Shown: positions 16,440-25,192 of the stretch, piece after piece
Position numbering within the stretch: the stretch's first letter is position 1
Layout of the letters: the number at the start of each line of letters is the position of its first letter
Assembly: GCF_004365875.1 (NCBI RefSeq)
Contig: NZ_SODF01000001.1
Location: 248,001-312,000, forward strand
DNA length: 64,000 bases
From: Kribbella kalugense
Lineage (GTDB): Bacteria > Actinomycetota > Actinomycetes > Propionibacteriales > Kribbellaceae
Direction: 5' to 3'
Position numbers and translations under genes: made by a program
Notes under the pieces: generated by a model
The model's input: the letters and a program-made list of their open reading frames with translations, nothing else
What the model was told of the DNA's origin: nothing
The model's database searches: none

Positions 16440-17300
16440 CTCGGTGCAGAGGCAACTGACGCCGCGCTCGATCCACTCCCGGCCCGCCCACTCCGGATGC
16501 CGTTCGATCAGCAACTCCTTGACCTCGGCAACGATCTCGGCCTCGGCTCCCCGTCGCCGCCAGGTCTCGTCGCGCAGTTCGCGGAGGCAGTCGCGGACGT
16601 CGGCCAGGACCTCCGGCCCGCCGACCCGCCCATGACCCGGTACGACGATCTTGGGAGCTGACGTGATCAGTCGATCCATCACCGCGAGCCAGCCCACACC
16701 TGACACATCCACGTCGTACGGCGGGAACCACGGGAAGATCGCGAACTGCCCGGTTTCGGCCAGATCCCCGGTGAACAGGACGCCAGCGTCCGGCACCTGA
16801 ATTACCTGATCACCCTTGGTATGGCCGCGACCCGTCGACCGCAGTTCAACAATCCGCCCGCCGAGATCGAGGTCGTGCACGTCGCCGTACACCTCGTCCG
16901 GGACGGGCACCTGGACGCCTTCGAGTCGCTCGGCGATCGAGCCGCCGAAGCCGCGGAACATCTCCAGGTAGCCGGATCCCTTGGTCTCCAAGTCATCCGC
17001 CTGCGCGCGGTTGACGAGGTACGTCGCCTGTCCGGCGAAGACCTGTGCACCGAACGCGTGCTCGGGGTGGAAGTGGGTCGTGGTCAGGTACAACCGTCGG
17101 CCGTGTGCGACCTCGGTCGCCAGCGCGAGGACCTGCTCGGCGTTGGCGATGCCGATACCGGTGTCGACGACCAGGACGGCCTCGGTGCCGCCGATGATGC
17201 CGATGTTGGGCACGAGGTCGACCTGGTTGTTCGGGATCACCAGCAGGTCAGGGGCGACCTCGCTGGCGTCGGCCACTCGCACGAGAGGATCTTGGGTCAT
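16413..17300 (-). CDS. Metallo-beta-lactamase fold hydrolase
   Basis: A 295-residue MBL-fold protein. The metal motif is THFHPEH (about residues 75-81) where the usual H-x-H-x-D-H has Glu in place of Asp, then later metal ligands in GRGHTKGDQV and FTGDLAE, and the C-terminal His in VVPGHG. There is no signal peptide, so an intracellular hydrolase such as a thioesterase or lactonase is more likely than a beta-lactamase. The ATG at 17300 gives MTQDPLVRVADAS; upstream codons belong to the promoter region of the divergent LysR gene. It probably is a LysR target. Confidence 0.85.
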   Translation of the reverse strand: MTQDPLVRVADASEVAPDLLVIPNNQVDLVPNIGIIGGTEAVLVVDTGIGIANAEQVLALATEVAHGRRLYLTTTHFHPEHAFGAQVFAGQATYLVNRAQADDLETKGSGYLEMFRGFGGSIAERLEGVQVPVPDEVYGDVHDLDLGGRIVELRSTGRGHTKGDQVIQVPDAGVLFTGDLAETGQFAIFPWFPPYDVDVSGVGWLAVMDRLITSAPKIVVPGHGRVGGPEVLADVRDCLRELRDETWRRRGAEAEIVAEVKELLIERHPEWAGREWIERGVSCLCTESGAVQADG

Positions 17301-17350
17301 GCTCTGATCCCACCGCCTGCGAGGTCGCGGCGTCCAAGACCGATCCGGTG

Positions 17351-17377
17351 GCGCCGATACCGTGCGGGTATCGTCGC
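17351..17377. promoter_or_regulatory. Probable LysR-type operator
   Basis: Two 11-bp arms, GCGCCGATACC and GGTATCGTCGC, match at 10 of 11 positions around a 5-nt centre; the core ATAC-N7-GTAT contains the LysR T-N11-A pattern. It lies 6 bp upstream of the LysR start and 51 bp upstream of the divergent MBL gene. Confidence 0.65.
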
Positions 17378-17382
17378 TGGTC

Positions 17383-18246
17383 ATGGAGCTGCGTACGCTG
17401 CGCTATTTCGTGGCTGTTGCCGAGGAACTCCATTTCGGCCGGGCAGCGGCACGCCTCCAGATGAGCCAGCCGCCGCTGAGCCGGGCGATCAAACACCTGG
17501 AGCGAGAGCTCGGTGCCGCGCTCTTCGACCGCTCCGCGGCGGGCGTTGCGCTCACCCCTGCGGGCGCCGTATTGCTGCAGGAAGCGCGGGTGCTGCTGGA
17601 ACAGGCTGACCAGGTGCCCCGGCGAGTGCAGGCTGCGGTCAGCATCACCATCGGCATGCTTGGCGACAGCACCGATCCCGGTGCGAGTCGGTTGGCCGCG
17701 GCGTACCGGCAGCAGCATCCCGGGCTGGAGGTCCGCATTCGCGAGGCCGATCTGACCGATCCTACCTGCGGCCTCCGAGCCGGTCTCGTCGATGTTGCAC
17801 TGACCCGAGCGCCGTTCGACGAGGCCGGCCTGGTCGTGCACGAGCTCCGGGCCGATCCGGTGGGCGCCGTACTGCGGACTGATGATCCGCTGGCTCAGCG
17901 CGATCAACTCAAGCTCGCCGAGCTCGCGGATCGACGGTGGTTCCAGTTCCCCGCGGACACCGACCCGAGCTGGCAGTCGTACTGGAACGGCGGTCAATCG
18001 CGCGAAGGTCCCGTGGTGCGGTCGGTCCAGGAATGCCTGCAGGCGGTGCTCTGGAACGGCACGGTCGGGCTGAGTCCGCTCGGCCACAACCCGCCTGCCG
18101 AGCTCACCGTCGTACCGCTCGTCGATCTGCCGCCGAGCCGCGTGGTGACGGTCTGGAAGAAGGGGGACACCAACCCGCTGGTTCGTTCCTTTGTCGAACT
18201 CGCGTCTAGCGCGTACCAGGGACAATGGCCGGATGACTGTTCTTGA
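17383..18246 (+). CDS. LysR family transcriptional regulator
   Basis: A 287-residue LysR protein: N-terminal winged helix at residues 1-60 (MELRTLRYFVAVAEELHFGRAAARL, SQPPLSRAIKHLERELGAALFDR) and a two-lobed periplasmic-binding-like effector domain at 90-285. The ATG at 17383 fits the family start exactly. It is divergent from the MBL hydrolase across a dyad operator and its last 14 bases overlap the start of the SDR gene at 18233. It therefore likely controls both neighbours, activating them with an unknown small effector. Confidence 0.9.
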   Translation: MELRTLRYFVAVAEELHFGRAAARLQMSQPPLSRAIKHLERELGAALFDRSAAGVALTPAGAVLLQEARVLLEQADQVPRRVQAAVSITIGMLGDSTDPGASRLAAAYRQQHPGLEVRIREADLTDPTCGLRAGLVDVALTRAPFDEAGLVVHELRADPVGAVLRTDDPLAQRDQLKLAELADRRWFQFPADTDPSWQSYWNGGQSREGPVVRSVQECLQAVLWNGTVGLSPLGHNPPAELTVVPLVDLPPSRVVTVWKKGDTNPLVRSFVELASSAYQGQWPDDCS

Positions 18247-19003
18247 CAAGTTCTCGCTGGCTGGGCGGACGGCTTTGGTGACTGGTGGTTATCGGGGTCT
18301 CGGCCTCGCCTTCGCTACCGGGTTGGCCCAGGCGGGCGCCGATGTGGTGATCGGGGCGCGCGATGCCGAGGCGTCCAAGCAGGCGGCCGAGCGGCTCGCC
18401 GCGGCGACCGGGCGGACGGTGATCGGTATCGGGCTCGACGTGAACGATCGGGAGTCCGGTCAGGCTGCTGTCGACGCCGCGCTGGAGGCGACCGGGCGGC
18501 TCGACATCCTGGTGAACAACGCCGGGACCTGCATCCACCGGCCGTCCCTCGACATCCCGGACGCGGAGTGGGACGAGGTGTTCTCGACGAACGTCGACGG
18601 TCTGTGGAAGCTCAGCCAGACGGTCGCGCGCCACTTCACCACGGTCGGCGGCGGCAACATCGTGAACATCGGATCGATCTCGGCGCAGATCGTGAACCGA
18701 CCGCAGTGGCAGCCGGCGTACAACGCGTCCAAGGCCGCGGTTCATCAGCTGACCAAGTCGCTGGCCGCGGAGTGGGCGCCGTTGAACATCCGGGTGAACG
18801 CGGTCGCGCCCGGCTACGTGAAGACCGAGATGGCGCCGGTGGACGAGCCGCAGTTCAAGGCCCGCTGGATCGACGACGCTCCGATGCAGCGGTACGCCGT
18901 ACCGGAGGAAATCGCACCGACCGTCGTGTTCCTCGCGTCCGATGCTTCGAGCTTCATGACCGGCTCAGTGGTGGTGATCGACGGGGGATACACCCTCCAC
19001 TGA
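18233..19003 (+). CDS. SDR family oxidoreductase (FabG-like)
   Basis: A 256-residue classical short-chain dehydrogenase: TGGYRGLGLAFA nucleotide loop (residues 15-26), NNAG at about 90, catalytic Ser in IGSISAQ, Tyr and Lys in YNASKAAVHQL, and PGYVKTEM. Complete active site, so a functional NAD(P)H oxidoreductase acting on a hydroxyl/keto substrate, possibly gluconate-5-dehydrogenase-like by the HRPSLDIPDAEWDEVFSTNV stretch split around residue 100. The ATG at 18233 lies within the 3' end of the LysR gene, so the two are co-transcribed. A 13-bp inverted repeat covers its stop codon. Confidence 0.9.
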   Translation: MTVLDKFSLAGRTALVTGGYRGLGLAFATGLAQAGADVVIGARDAEASKQAAERLAAATGRTVIGIGLDVNDRESGQAAVDAALEATGRLDILVNNAGTCIHRPSLDIPDAEWDEVFSTNVDGLWKLSQTVARHFTTVGGGNIVNIGSISAQIVNRPQWQPAYNASKAAVHQLTKSLAAEWAPLNIRVNAVAPGYVKTEMAPVDEPQFKARWIDDAPMQRYAVPEEIAPTVVFLASDASSFMTGSVVVIDGGYTLH

Positions 19004-19009
19004 GCCGGT
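18959..19009 (+). terminator. 13-bp perfect inverted repeat covering the SDR stop codon
   Basis: ACCGGCTCAGTGG (18959-18971) and CCACTGAGCCGGT (18997-19009) are exact complements around a 25-nt loop. The right arm contains the SDR stop TGA at 19001-19003 and ends 8 bp before the stop of the convergent hydrolase. It is most likely a terminator encoded in the last codons of the SDR. Confidence 0.7.
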
Positions 19010-19017
19010 TCAGAAGG

Positions 19018-19713
19018 TCAGGCGAAGGACTCGACGGCGGCGTGGATCAGGTCGGCGACGGCCTGCGGCTGGGAGACGTACACGGAGTGGCTGCCGGGTA
19101 CTTCGCGGACCGTGGCGCCGGCGCGCTCGGCCATCTGACGCTGGGCCGGCGGCGGGATCATGTGGTCGTCGGCCGCGACCAGGTACCAGCTCGGCTTGCT
19201 GCGCCAGCCGGGTTCGGTCACGCTGCCGGCGAGCGCTTCGACGCCCCACGGCACCTGCGAGTCGGCCATGAAGGCAGCCTCGTCGGCCGGCAGGTCGCCG
19301 GCGAACGAGTCGTGGAACTTGTCCCGGTCCAGGTACAAGAGGCCATCCCGCGGCGGCAGGATCGGCGGTACCGGCGCGCCGGGCGGCGGGTCGGCGATCA
19401 GCGTGTTCACGGACTCGCCCTTGTCGGGTGCGAACGCGGCGATGTACACGAGGCCCGCGACCCGCGGGTCGCTGCCGGTCTCGGTCACGACCACACCGCC
19501 ATACGAGTGACCGACCAGAATGGCCGGGCCGTCGAGCTCGTCCAGGAGCTGCTTGGTCGCGGCGACGTCGCCCTCGAGTGACAGGGTCGGGTGCTGTACG
19601 ACGAGGACCCGGTGGCCCTGGGCGCGGAGCCGGTCGTACACACCTCGCCAGCCGGAACCGTCGGCGAAGCCGCCGTGGATCAGAAGGACGGCCGGTTCAG
19701 TGGTTTCGCTCAT
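19018..19713 (-). CDS. Alpha/beta hydrolase
   Basis: A 231-residue alpha/beta-fold hydrolase. The oxyanion region is LLIHGGFADGSGWRGV (residues 10-25), the nucleophile elbow is LVGHSYGGVV with Ser at about 73, and a C-terminal acid and His appear in LVAADDHMIPP and VPGSHSVYVS. It resembles small esterases of the salicylate-ester/hydroxynitrile-lyase type common in actinobacteria. Two ATGs are adjacent; the second (19713) has GAGGAGG at the better distance of about 5 nt. It is divergent from the large LuxR regulator at 19843, which may control it. Confidence 0.88.
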   Translation of the reverse strand: MSETTEPAVLLIHGGFADGSGWRGVYDRLRAQGHRVLVVQHPTLSLEGDVAATKQLLDELDGPAILVGHSYGGVVVTETGSDPRVAGLVYIAAFAPDKGESVNTLIADPPPGAPVPPILPPRDGLLYLDRDKFHDSFAGDLPADEAAFMADSQVPWGVEALAGSVTEPGWRSKPSWYLVAADDHMIPPPAQRQMAERAGATVREVPGSHSVYVSQPQAVADLIHAAVESFA

Positions 19714-19842
19714 CATTTCCTCCTCGGGTTGCTTGATGACACCGAAGCTAGGGCGGGAACGCTCTCTCGGCAGGCGGGAAAACCCTCGGACCCGTCCTCC
19801 CGGACCCTCGATCGGCGTTGCGCGGTGCCGCATGATGTCCTG

Positions 19843-22596
19843 ATGGGTGAGGGATCTGCGATCGATTACGGACTGTTCGGCCGTGAGGACGCGCTGGGTG
19901 TCCTGACCGATGTCCTCGACCGCGGCGGCAGCGCGGTGATGATCGGCGAGCCGGGGGTCGGCAAGAGCAGTCTGCTGAAGGTCGTCGACCAGTTGGCGCA
20001 GCGGCGCGGCCGAAGGGTGCTGTCGGTCGCTCCGACGCAGTTCGACCGCGGACTGCCGTTCGCGGGGCTGGCGGAGCTGGTGAACCAGTGTCCGGAGGAG
20101 ACCCTCGACCGCCTTCCGGCTCCACAGCGACGGGCGATCGCCGTTGCGTTGCAGCGGGCCGAGCAGGATGGTTCTGAGGTCGACGCGTTGGCGATACCGG
20201 TCGCCGTACGAAGTCTGCTCACCCTGCTTGGTCAGGCGAGTCTGGTCGCGCTGGTGGTTGACGACCTGCAGTGGCTGGACCCGGCGAGCGCCGGCAGTCT
20301 CGCGTTCGCGTTGCGTGGCATCGACCCGAGTCGGGTCTGCGTTCTGCTCGCCACCAGGCCCGATCCGGCGGTCGGAGCCGACGTGATCCGATCCCTGGCC
20401 GAGCCGCGGCACGAACTCTTGCTCGAGCAACTGCCGGACTGGGCCATCGGTCAGCTGCTCCGCAAGCACCTGGGGCAACGGTGGACGGCGCCGTTGGCGG
20501 CTGGGGTGGCTCGGGCCAGTGGGGGCAATCCGTTCCTGGCGCTGATGATCGCGCAGGCAATGCAGTCCGACCTGTCGAAGTGGCACTGGAGCGCTCAGCA
20601 AGGCCAGGATCCGATCTTCCCGGTCCCGCCCAGCCTGGCCGGCATTCTGGGGGAGAAGGTGTCGGTGCTGTTGTCGCAGGACGCGCGCGACGTACTCCTG
20701 CTGGTCGCCGCTGCCGGTCGGCTGACTGTGAGCCAGTTGCAGCGGTTCGTCGAGGAGGCGCGTCTTCGGTCCGCACTCGAAGCTGCCGCGGACGCAGACA
20801 TCGCCAAGGTCGGCGCCGGGTCGGTCGTCGCGTTCACCCATCCGCTGCTCGCTTCGGCGATGTACGACGCGGCCGCGCCGGACGAACGTCGTCGCGCCCA
20901 TCGGACCCTGGCCGACAAGCTCGAAGACCCGGTCGAGCGCGCCCGCCATCGGGCGAAGTCGATCAGCACACCCGACGAGACCGCGGCCGACGAACTCGAA
21001 TGCGCCGCCGAGATCTCGCGAGCCCGCGGTGCTCAGCAGCTGGCCGGCGAACTACTGGAAGCAGCCGCGCTCGTCACGCCGTCGGACGTGGACACCTCCG
21101 ACAGTCTCCGGCGATGGCTCGAGGCTGTTGACACCTACATCGCCGCCGGTGATGCGCTGGCCGCGCGGACCGCGCTCGACCAGGGTGCAGCCCTCGTCGT
21201 ACTCGATGAGCAGGAAGCCCAGGTGCTCGTACGACGGGCCCGGCTGACCGAGGATCTCCGCGGCGCCAGGGTCCTCACCGAGCAGGCGCTCCGGCTGTCG
21301 CCCACCGGCGGCGAGGTCCGCGCGCAGATCCTGCAGGAGCTCGGCGAGTACCACCGGATGGAAGGTCACGGCCGACTGGCGATCCGGCTGGCCGATCTGG
21401 CCATCGCCGAGGCGGTGATCGTGGAGCGCGTGGACCTGCAGCTCGCCGCTCTGGGCCAGCGCCAGGGAGCCGAACGGATGTGGGGGCTGGGCAAGCCGCT
21501 CGAGACAGTCGCCGAGATCGACCGGCTGGCCGGACTTGCAGCTTCGTCGTCGGAGTGGGCGTGGTCCCGCGGCTTCTACGCCGAGTGGAACGACTCGACC
21601 GCAGAGCGGGTCGTACGCGACGGCATCGCACGAGCCGTCGCCGCCGGCCGGTACGGCGACCTGTCGTCCCTCTACATCTGCCTCGTCATGGTCCTCGTCC
21701 GCGCCTCGAGGTTTCGCGAGGCCTCGACCGCGTTGGACGAGGCCGACCGCGTCGGCGCCTGGGCGGACTTCAGCCTCCAGGAAGACATGGCCCGGATCCT
21801 GGTCAACGAGTACACCGGTCAGCTGGACGTGGCCCGCGAGGTGGCCGAGCGGGCGACCGCCGCCTCGCGGTCGGCCGGGTTCACGTACTGGCTGGCCGGA
21901 TTCCTGGCCGAGCTCGGATTCATCGAGGTCTCCGCGAGGAATTGGCAAACAGCACTCGAGTCACTCCGCGAACTCGCCGGGATCTTCGCGAGTACGGCGA
22001 TGGTCGACCTGGAACAACTGCTCTGGCCCGTCGACTACGCCGACGCCGCCCTCCAGGTCGGGGCATTGCCCGAGGTCGAGATCGCCATCTCCCTGCTACG
22101 ACGTCAAGGAGAGGCCCGGCCCGAGGCAGCTGTCGCCGCGGATCGCTGCCAGGCATTGCTGAACGCCGCGCGGGGAGAGGTCGACGACGCACTGACCGAC
22201 CTTCGCCGCATCGTCGAGCTGGACGGGTCCGAGTGCCCGTTCGAAGCCGCGCGATCCAGGCTGGCCCTGGGACAGGTTGCGCGACGAGCCGGCTACAAGG
22301 GCACAGCCGCCGAAGCCCTCACCGCGGCCGCGTCCGTGTTCGACGAACTCGGCGTACCACGCTGGGCAGAACGAGCCCGCGACGACGCCGGCCGCGTCGG
22401 CCTGCACCCGACCACGACCACCCTCACCGCAACCGAACACCGAGTCGCCGAACTCGTCGCAGCAGGCCGCTCCAATCAACAGGTCGCCGCCGAACTCTTC
22501 ATGTCCGTCAAAACCGTCGAAGCCAACCTCACCCGCATCTACCGCAAACTCTCCGTCCGCTCCCGAACCGAACTAGCCAACCACCTCCGCACCTAG
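19843..22596 (+). CDS. Large ATP-binding LuxR family regulator (LAL), copy 1
   Basis: A 917-residue LAL/STAND-type transcription factor. N-terminal AAA ATPase: Walker A GEPGVGKSS (about residues 34-42) and Walker B LVALVVDDLQWLD (about 135). A long helical TPR-like middle (about 300-840) is the effector platform, and the C-terminal LuxR helix-turn-helix is at about 855-915 (LTATEHRVAELVAAGRSNQQVA, MSVKTVEANLTRIYRKL). Such regulators bind ATP and a ligand, as in MalT, before activating transcription. The ATG at 19843 is used; earlier codons are in the intergenic region. Two GGCGGGAA direct repeats 21 bp apart (19752, 19773) lie in the 129-bp gap to the hydrolase. Confidence 0.9.
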   Translation: MGEGSAIDYGLFGREDALGVLTDVLDRGGSAVMIGEPGVGKSSLLKVVDQLAQRRGRRVLSVAPTQFDRGLPFAGLAELVNQCPEETLDRLPAPQRRAIAVALQRAEQDGSEVDALAIPVAVRSLLTLLGQASLVALVVDDLQWLDPASAGSLAFALRGIDPSRVCVLLATRPDPAVGADVIRSLAEPRHELLLEQLPDWAIGQLLRKHLGQRWTAPLAAGVARASGGNPFLALMIAQAMQSDLSKWHWSAQQGQDPIFPVPPSLAGILGEKVSVLLSQDARDVLLLVAAAGRLTVSQLQRFVEEARLRSALEAAADADIAKVGAGSVVAFTHPLLASAMYDAAAPDERRRAHRTLADKLEDPVERARHRAKSISTPDETAADELECAAEISRARGAQQLAGELLEAAALVTPSDVDTSDSLRRWLEAVDTYIAAGDALAARTALDQGAALVVLDEQEAQVLVRRARLTEDLRGARVLTEQALRLSPTGGEVRAQILQELGEYHRMEGHGRLAIRLADLAIAEAVIVERVDLQLAALGQRQGAERMWGLGKPLETVAEIDRLAGLAASSSEWAWSRGFYAEWNDSTAERVVRDGIARAVAAGRYGDLSSLYICLVMVLVRASRFREASTALDEADRVGAWADFSLQEDMARILVNEYTGQLDVAREVAERATAASRSAGFTYWLAGFLAELGFIEVSARNWQTALESLRELAGIFASTAMVDLEQLLWPVDYADAALQVGALPEVEIAISLLRRQGEARPEAAVAADRCQALLNAARGEVDDALTDLRRIVELDGSECPFEAARSRLALGQVARRAGYKGTAAEALTAAASVFDELGVPRWAERARDDAGRVGLHPTTTTLTATEHRVAELVAAGRSNQQVAAELFMSVKTVEANLTRIYRKLSVRSRTELANHLRT

Positions 22597-22601
22597 CTGC
22601 A

Positions 22602-23882
22602 CTAGCGGGTGATTCGGTCGACTCGGCGGCCGGTGCGGTCGAAGATGTGGATGCGGGAGGTGTCGAGGGCGAGGTGGACTCGGGTGCCGCGTTTGAGGTC
22701 GGCTTCGGGAGGGATCTCGATGACGAGGTCGGCCCGGCGATGGGTCGGAGGTACGAGCGGTTCGGCCGGGGGATCGGACCGGCCCGAGCGGCCGACGCGG
22801 GACAGGAGTCTGGTCAGCAACGAGGTCGGGACCTCGTCGTCCTGGTCCGGGGACGCGTGCATGGGCCTCGCAAGACCGACCCGGTCCGGATCGACGACCT
22901 GGATGCCGCATTCGACGAAGGCGATCGACTGTTGACCGTGGAACTCGAACGCCCGCAGCGTCCCGGTCAGCTGGTTGGCGACGTCCTGGTTGGTGATCAG
23001 GCTGAACGCGTTCGAGCGCGCGCCGACGATGACCTGGGCACCGTCGTGGTTCCGCAGGATCAGGGACCGGCGGTCGGTCGGCGAGAGCTGGATCGACTGC
23101 GCGCCGAAGTCGAGGGCGACGCGGTGGTGCGAGGTGACCCGGATGGTCGCGGACAGCAGGTTGATCCTGGGGGATCCGAGGAACCCCGCGACGAAGGCCG
23201 TCGCGGGGTCGTTGTACACCTGTGCCGGCGTACCCACGTCCTCGATCCGGCCGTCGCGCATCACCGCGATCCGATCGGCCAGGGTGAGGGCCTCGACCTG
23301 GTCGTGGGTCACGTAGAGCGTGGTGACGTTGAGGTCCCTGGTCATCGCGCCGATCTCCTGCCGGAGTTCGGTCCGCATCGTGGTGTCCAGGTTCGACAGC
23401 GGTTCGTCCAGGAGGAACACGCTGGGCCGCCGTACGAGCGCTCGCCCGATCGCGACCCGCTGACGCTGCCCGCCGGACAGCGTCCGCGGGAGTCGGTCGA
23501 GCACCGGCCCGAGGCTGAGGATCTGTGCCAGTCCGGCGGCAGTCGAGCTCGCGTCGGCGTCGTCCTGCCCGGCGATCTGGAGCGGGAACATGATGTTCTC
23601 CCGCGCGGTCCGGTTCGGGTAGAGCGCGCCGGTCTGGAAGACCATGGCGACCTGACGGTCCCTCGGCGCCAGCCGCGTCCCGTTGGTCCGGCCGAACCAG
23701 ACCTCCCCGGCCGTGACTCGCTCGAGCCCCGCGATCATCCGCAGCAGTGTCGTCTTCCCGCACCCCGACGGCCCGAGCAGCACCATGAACTCGCCGTCAG
23801 CCACCTCGAGCGACAACTCGTCCACGGCAAGGTGTTCCCCCTCGAACACCTTGGAAACCGCCTCGAGCCGGATCGCTGTCAT
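22602..23882 (-). CDS. Sugar ABC transporter ATP-binding protein (MsmX/UgpC type), orphan
   Basis: A 426-residue CUT1-type importer ATPase. Walker A GPSGCGKTT (residues 38-46), Q-loop MVFQTGALYP, signature LSGGQRQRVAIGRAL (about 135-149), Walker B VFLLDEPLSNLD and H-loop YVTHDQVEA. The C-terminal half carries the MalK-like OB/TOBE domains, with an unusual hydrophilic insertion of about 55 residues (about 318-372, rich in Asp, Ser, Pro, Arg). No permease or binding protein is adjacent, as with shared ATPases that energise several importers; the importer at 54975-58511 has no ATPase of its own. Its stop lies 5 bp from the convergent LAL stop. Confidence 0.9.
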   Translation of the reverse strand: MTAIRLEAVSKVFEGEHLAVDELSLEVADGEFMVLLGPSGCGKTTLLRMIAGLERVTAGEVWFGRTNGTRLAPRDRQVAMVFQTGALYPNRTARENIMFPLQIAGQDDADASSTAAGLAQILSLGPVLDRLPRTLSGGQRQRVAIGRALVRRPSVFLLDEPLSNLDTTMRTELRQEIGAMTRDLNVTTLYVTHDQVEALTLADRIAVMRDGRIEDVGTPAQVYNDPATAFVAGFLGSPRINLLSATIRVTSHHRVALDFGAQSIQLSPTDRRSLILRNHDGAQVIVGARSNAFSLITNQDVANQLTGTLRAFEFHGQQSIAFVECGIQVVDPDRVGLARPMHASPDQDDEVPTSLLTRLLSRVGRSGRSDPPAEPLVPPTHRRADLVIEIPPEADLKRGTRVHLALDTSRIHIFDRTGRRVDRITR

Positions 23883-24062
23883 CAGCCTTCTTATACGGGA
23901 AGACCAGGTTCACCGGCAAGGACTGAATCGCTAACCTGCAGGTACTTGCAAAGGCGACAGTTGACCCCTTGACTGTTGCCTCAAGCAATCGATCGGCCCG
24001 GTTCGGAAGAAATCTCGTCGGGGTTGACAACCATTGGCGGGGTGGATCGACTCCTTGGAGAT

Positions 24063-24605
24063 ATGACCGCTGAGTTATCGGCTGTTCGGGGGCAGGTGGA
24101 GGATCAGCGCAGTACCCATACGGCGGACTTCGACGAGTACGTCGCGGTCCGGTACCAGCAGTTGGTCCGGATGGCGCGGCTGCTGACGCAGGACTGGGCG
24201 CTGGCCGAGGACCTGGTGCAGTCCGCGCTGGTCAAGTGCTGGGGGTCGTGGGGGTCGATCCGCAACGACGACCCGACGGCGTACATCCGGCGTACCTTGA
24301 TGACCACGTACTTCGGCTGGTGGCGCTGGCGGCGATCTCGTCCGGAGCGGCTGATGGCCGTCGACCTCGAGCGGTCCATGACCGACGACTACACGCTGAT
24401 CGAGAACGCCGACCTGCTGGACGCCCTGCGGTCGTTGCCGAAGCGGATGTGCGCCGTCGTGGTCCTGCGGTACTTCGAGGACCTGACCGAGGCCCAGACC
24501 GCCGCCGCGCTGGGGTGCACGGTCGGCACGGTGAAGAGCCAGACCCATCGGGCCTTGCGCCGACTGCACCTGGAGCTCACTGCTGTCGAGGAGGCAGAGC
24601 GGTGA
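24063..24605 (+). CDS. SigE-family ECF RNA polymerase sigma factor
   Basis: A 180-residue ECF sigma factor of the actinobacterial SigE/SigE70 type. Region 2 is at about residues 25-95 (EYVAVRYQQLVRMARLLTQDWALAEDLVQSAL) and region 4 at 120-172 (LRSLPKRMCAVVVLRYFEDLTEAQTAAALGCTVGTVKSQTHRAL). A TTGGAGAT ribosome site is close to the ATG, and a consensus -35-like TTGACA lies at 24024-24029. It overlaps its downstream partner by one base (TGATG), and that gene encodes a single-pass membrane protein, the usual place for an anti-sigma or sensor partner. Confidence 0.92.
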   Translation: MTAELSAVRGQVEDQRSTHTADFDEYVAVRYQQLVRMARLLTQDWALAEDLVQSALVKCWGSWGSIRNDDPTAYIRRTLMTTYFGWWRWRRSRPERLMAVDLERSMTDDYTLIENADLLDALRSLPKRMCAVVVLRYFEDLTEAQTAAALGCTVGTVKSQTHRALRRLHLELTAVEEAER

Positions 24606-25192
24606 TGAATGTCGAAGAACTCCGCGAACGGCTCGAGAACGCCGCACAGCCGCCACACCCACTCACGCCACCGCTGGAGGACCTCCACCGCCGAGGACGG
24701 CGCCGCCGTCGGCAGCGGGCGGGTCTGCTCGTCACTGCAGTGGCCACCGCCTTAGTCATCGGCGGGGTGCAGTTGCTGGCCGCGAAGCACCCGGAACCGG
24801 CCACGCCGGCGGCCGAACCCTTTCCGGCCTATCTGGGCATGTATCGGCTGTCGGCTCAGCAGACCGGCGCTGCCGGGCAGACCGACTTCACGCCGCAGGC
24901 GCTGACGGGCAAGGTGGACGAGCTGTCGATCACCTGCACGGCGCGCGATGCTGAACACCGGCAAGTGCTCGTGACGAGCCCGGGCGGAGTACCGGTCCTT
25001 GTCGCGTGCTCACGCTTTCCGACGAATCCGGGCACGCTCGGGGGCTTTGACGCCGGCGGGATGGCCGTGGTCCGCAAGACCCCGATTCGGTTCCGCCTCG
25101 TCGATCTCGACTACCAGGTAGGCGAGCCTCCACCGGCACCACTCGACGACCCAACAGCCCGCCTGGCCGTCGCGGTCTACGGCCTTCCCTAA
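24605..25192 (+). CDS. Single-pass membrane protein, putative partner of the sigma factor
   Basis: A 195-residue protein with a cytoplasmic N-terminus (residues 1-42, MNVEELRERLENAAQ plus an Arg-rich stop signal RRRGRRRRRQR-like), one membrane helix (about 43-62, AGLLVTAVATALVIGGVQLL) and an external domain of about 130 residues with two Cys (ITCTAR and VLVACS). This layout is that of actinobacterial anti-sigma/sensor proteins encoded beside SigE-type factors, but no zinc-binding HxxxCxxC motif is present. ATG at 24605 shares its A with the TGA of the sigma gene; the GTG at 24602 is an alternative. Its stop overlaps the HAD gene stop by 4 bp. Confidence 0.8.
   Translation: MNVEELRERLENAAQPPHPLTPPLEDLHRRGRRRRRQRAGLLVTAVATALVIGGVQLLAAKHPEPATPAAEPFPAYLGMYRLSAQQTGAAGQTDFTPQALTGKVDELSITCTARDAEHRQVLVTSPGGVPVLVACSRFPTNPGTLGGFDAGGMAVVRKTPIRFRLVDLDYQVGEPPPAPLDDPTARLAVAVYGLP

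Noticed and set aside
23934-23943. ACCTGCAGGT palindrome upstream of the ABC ATPase gene as an operator
   Set aside because: A 10-bp palindrome occurs by chance often in high-GC DNA and no regulator gene is adjacent to tie it to.
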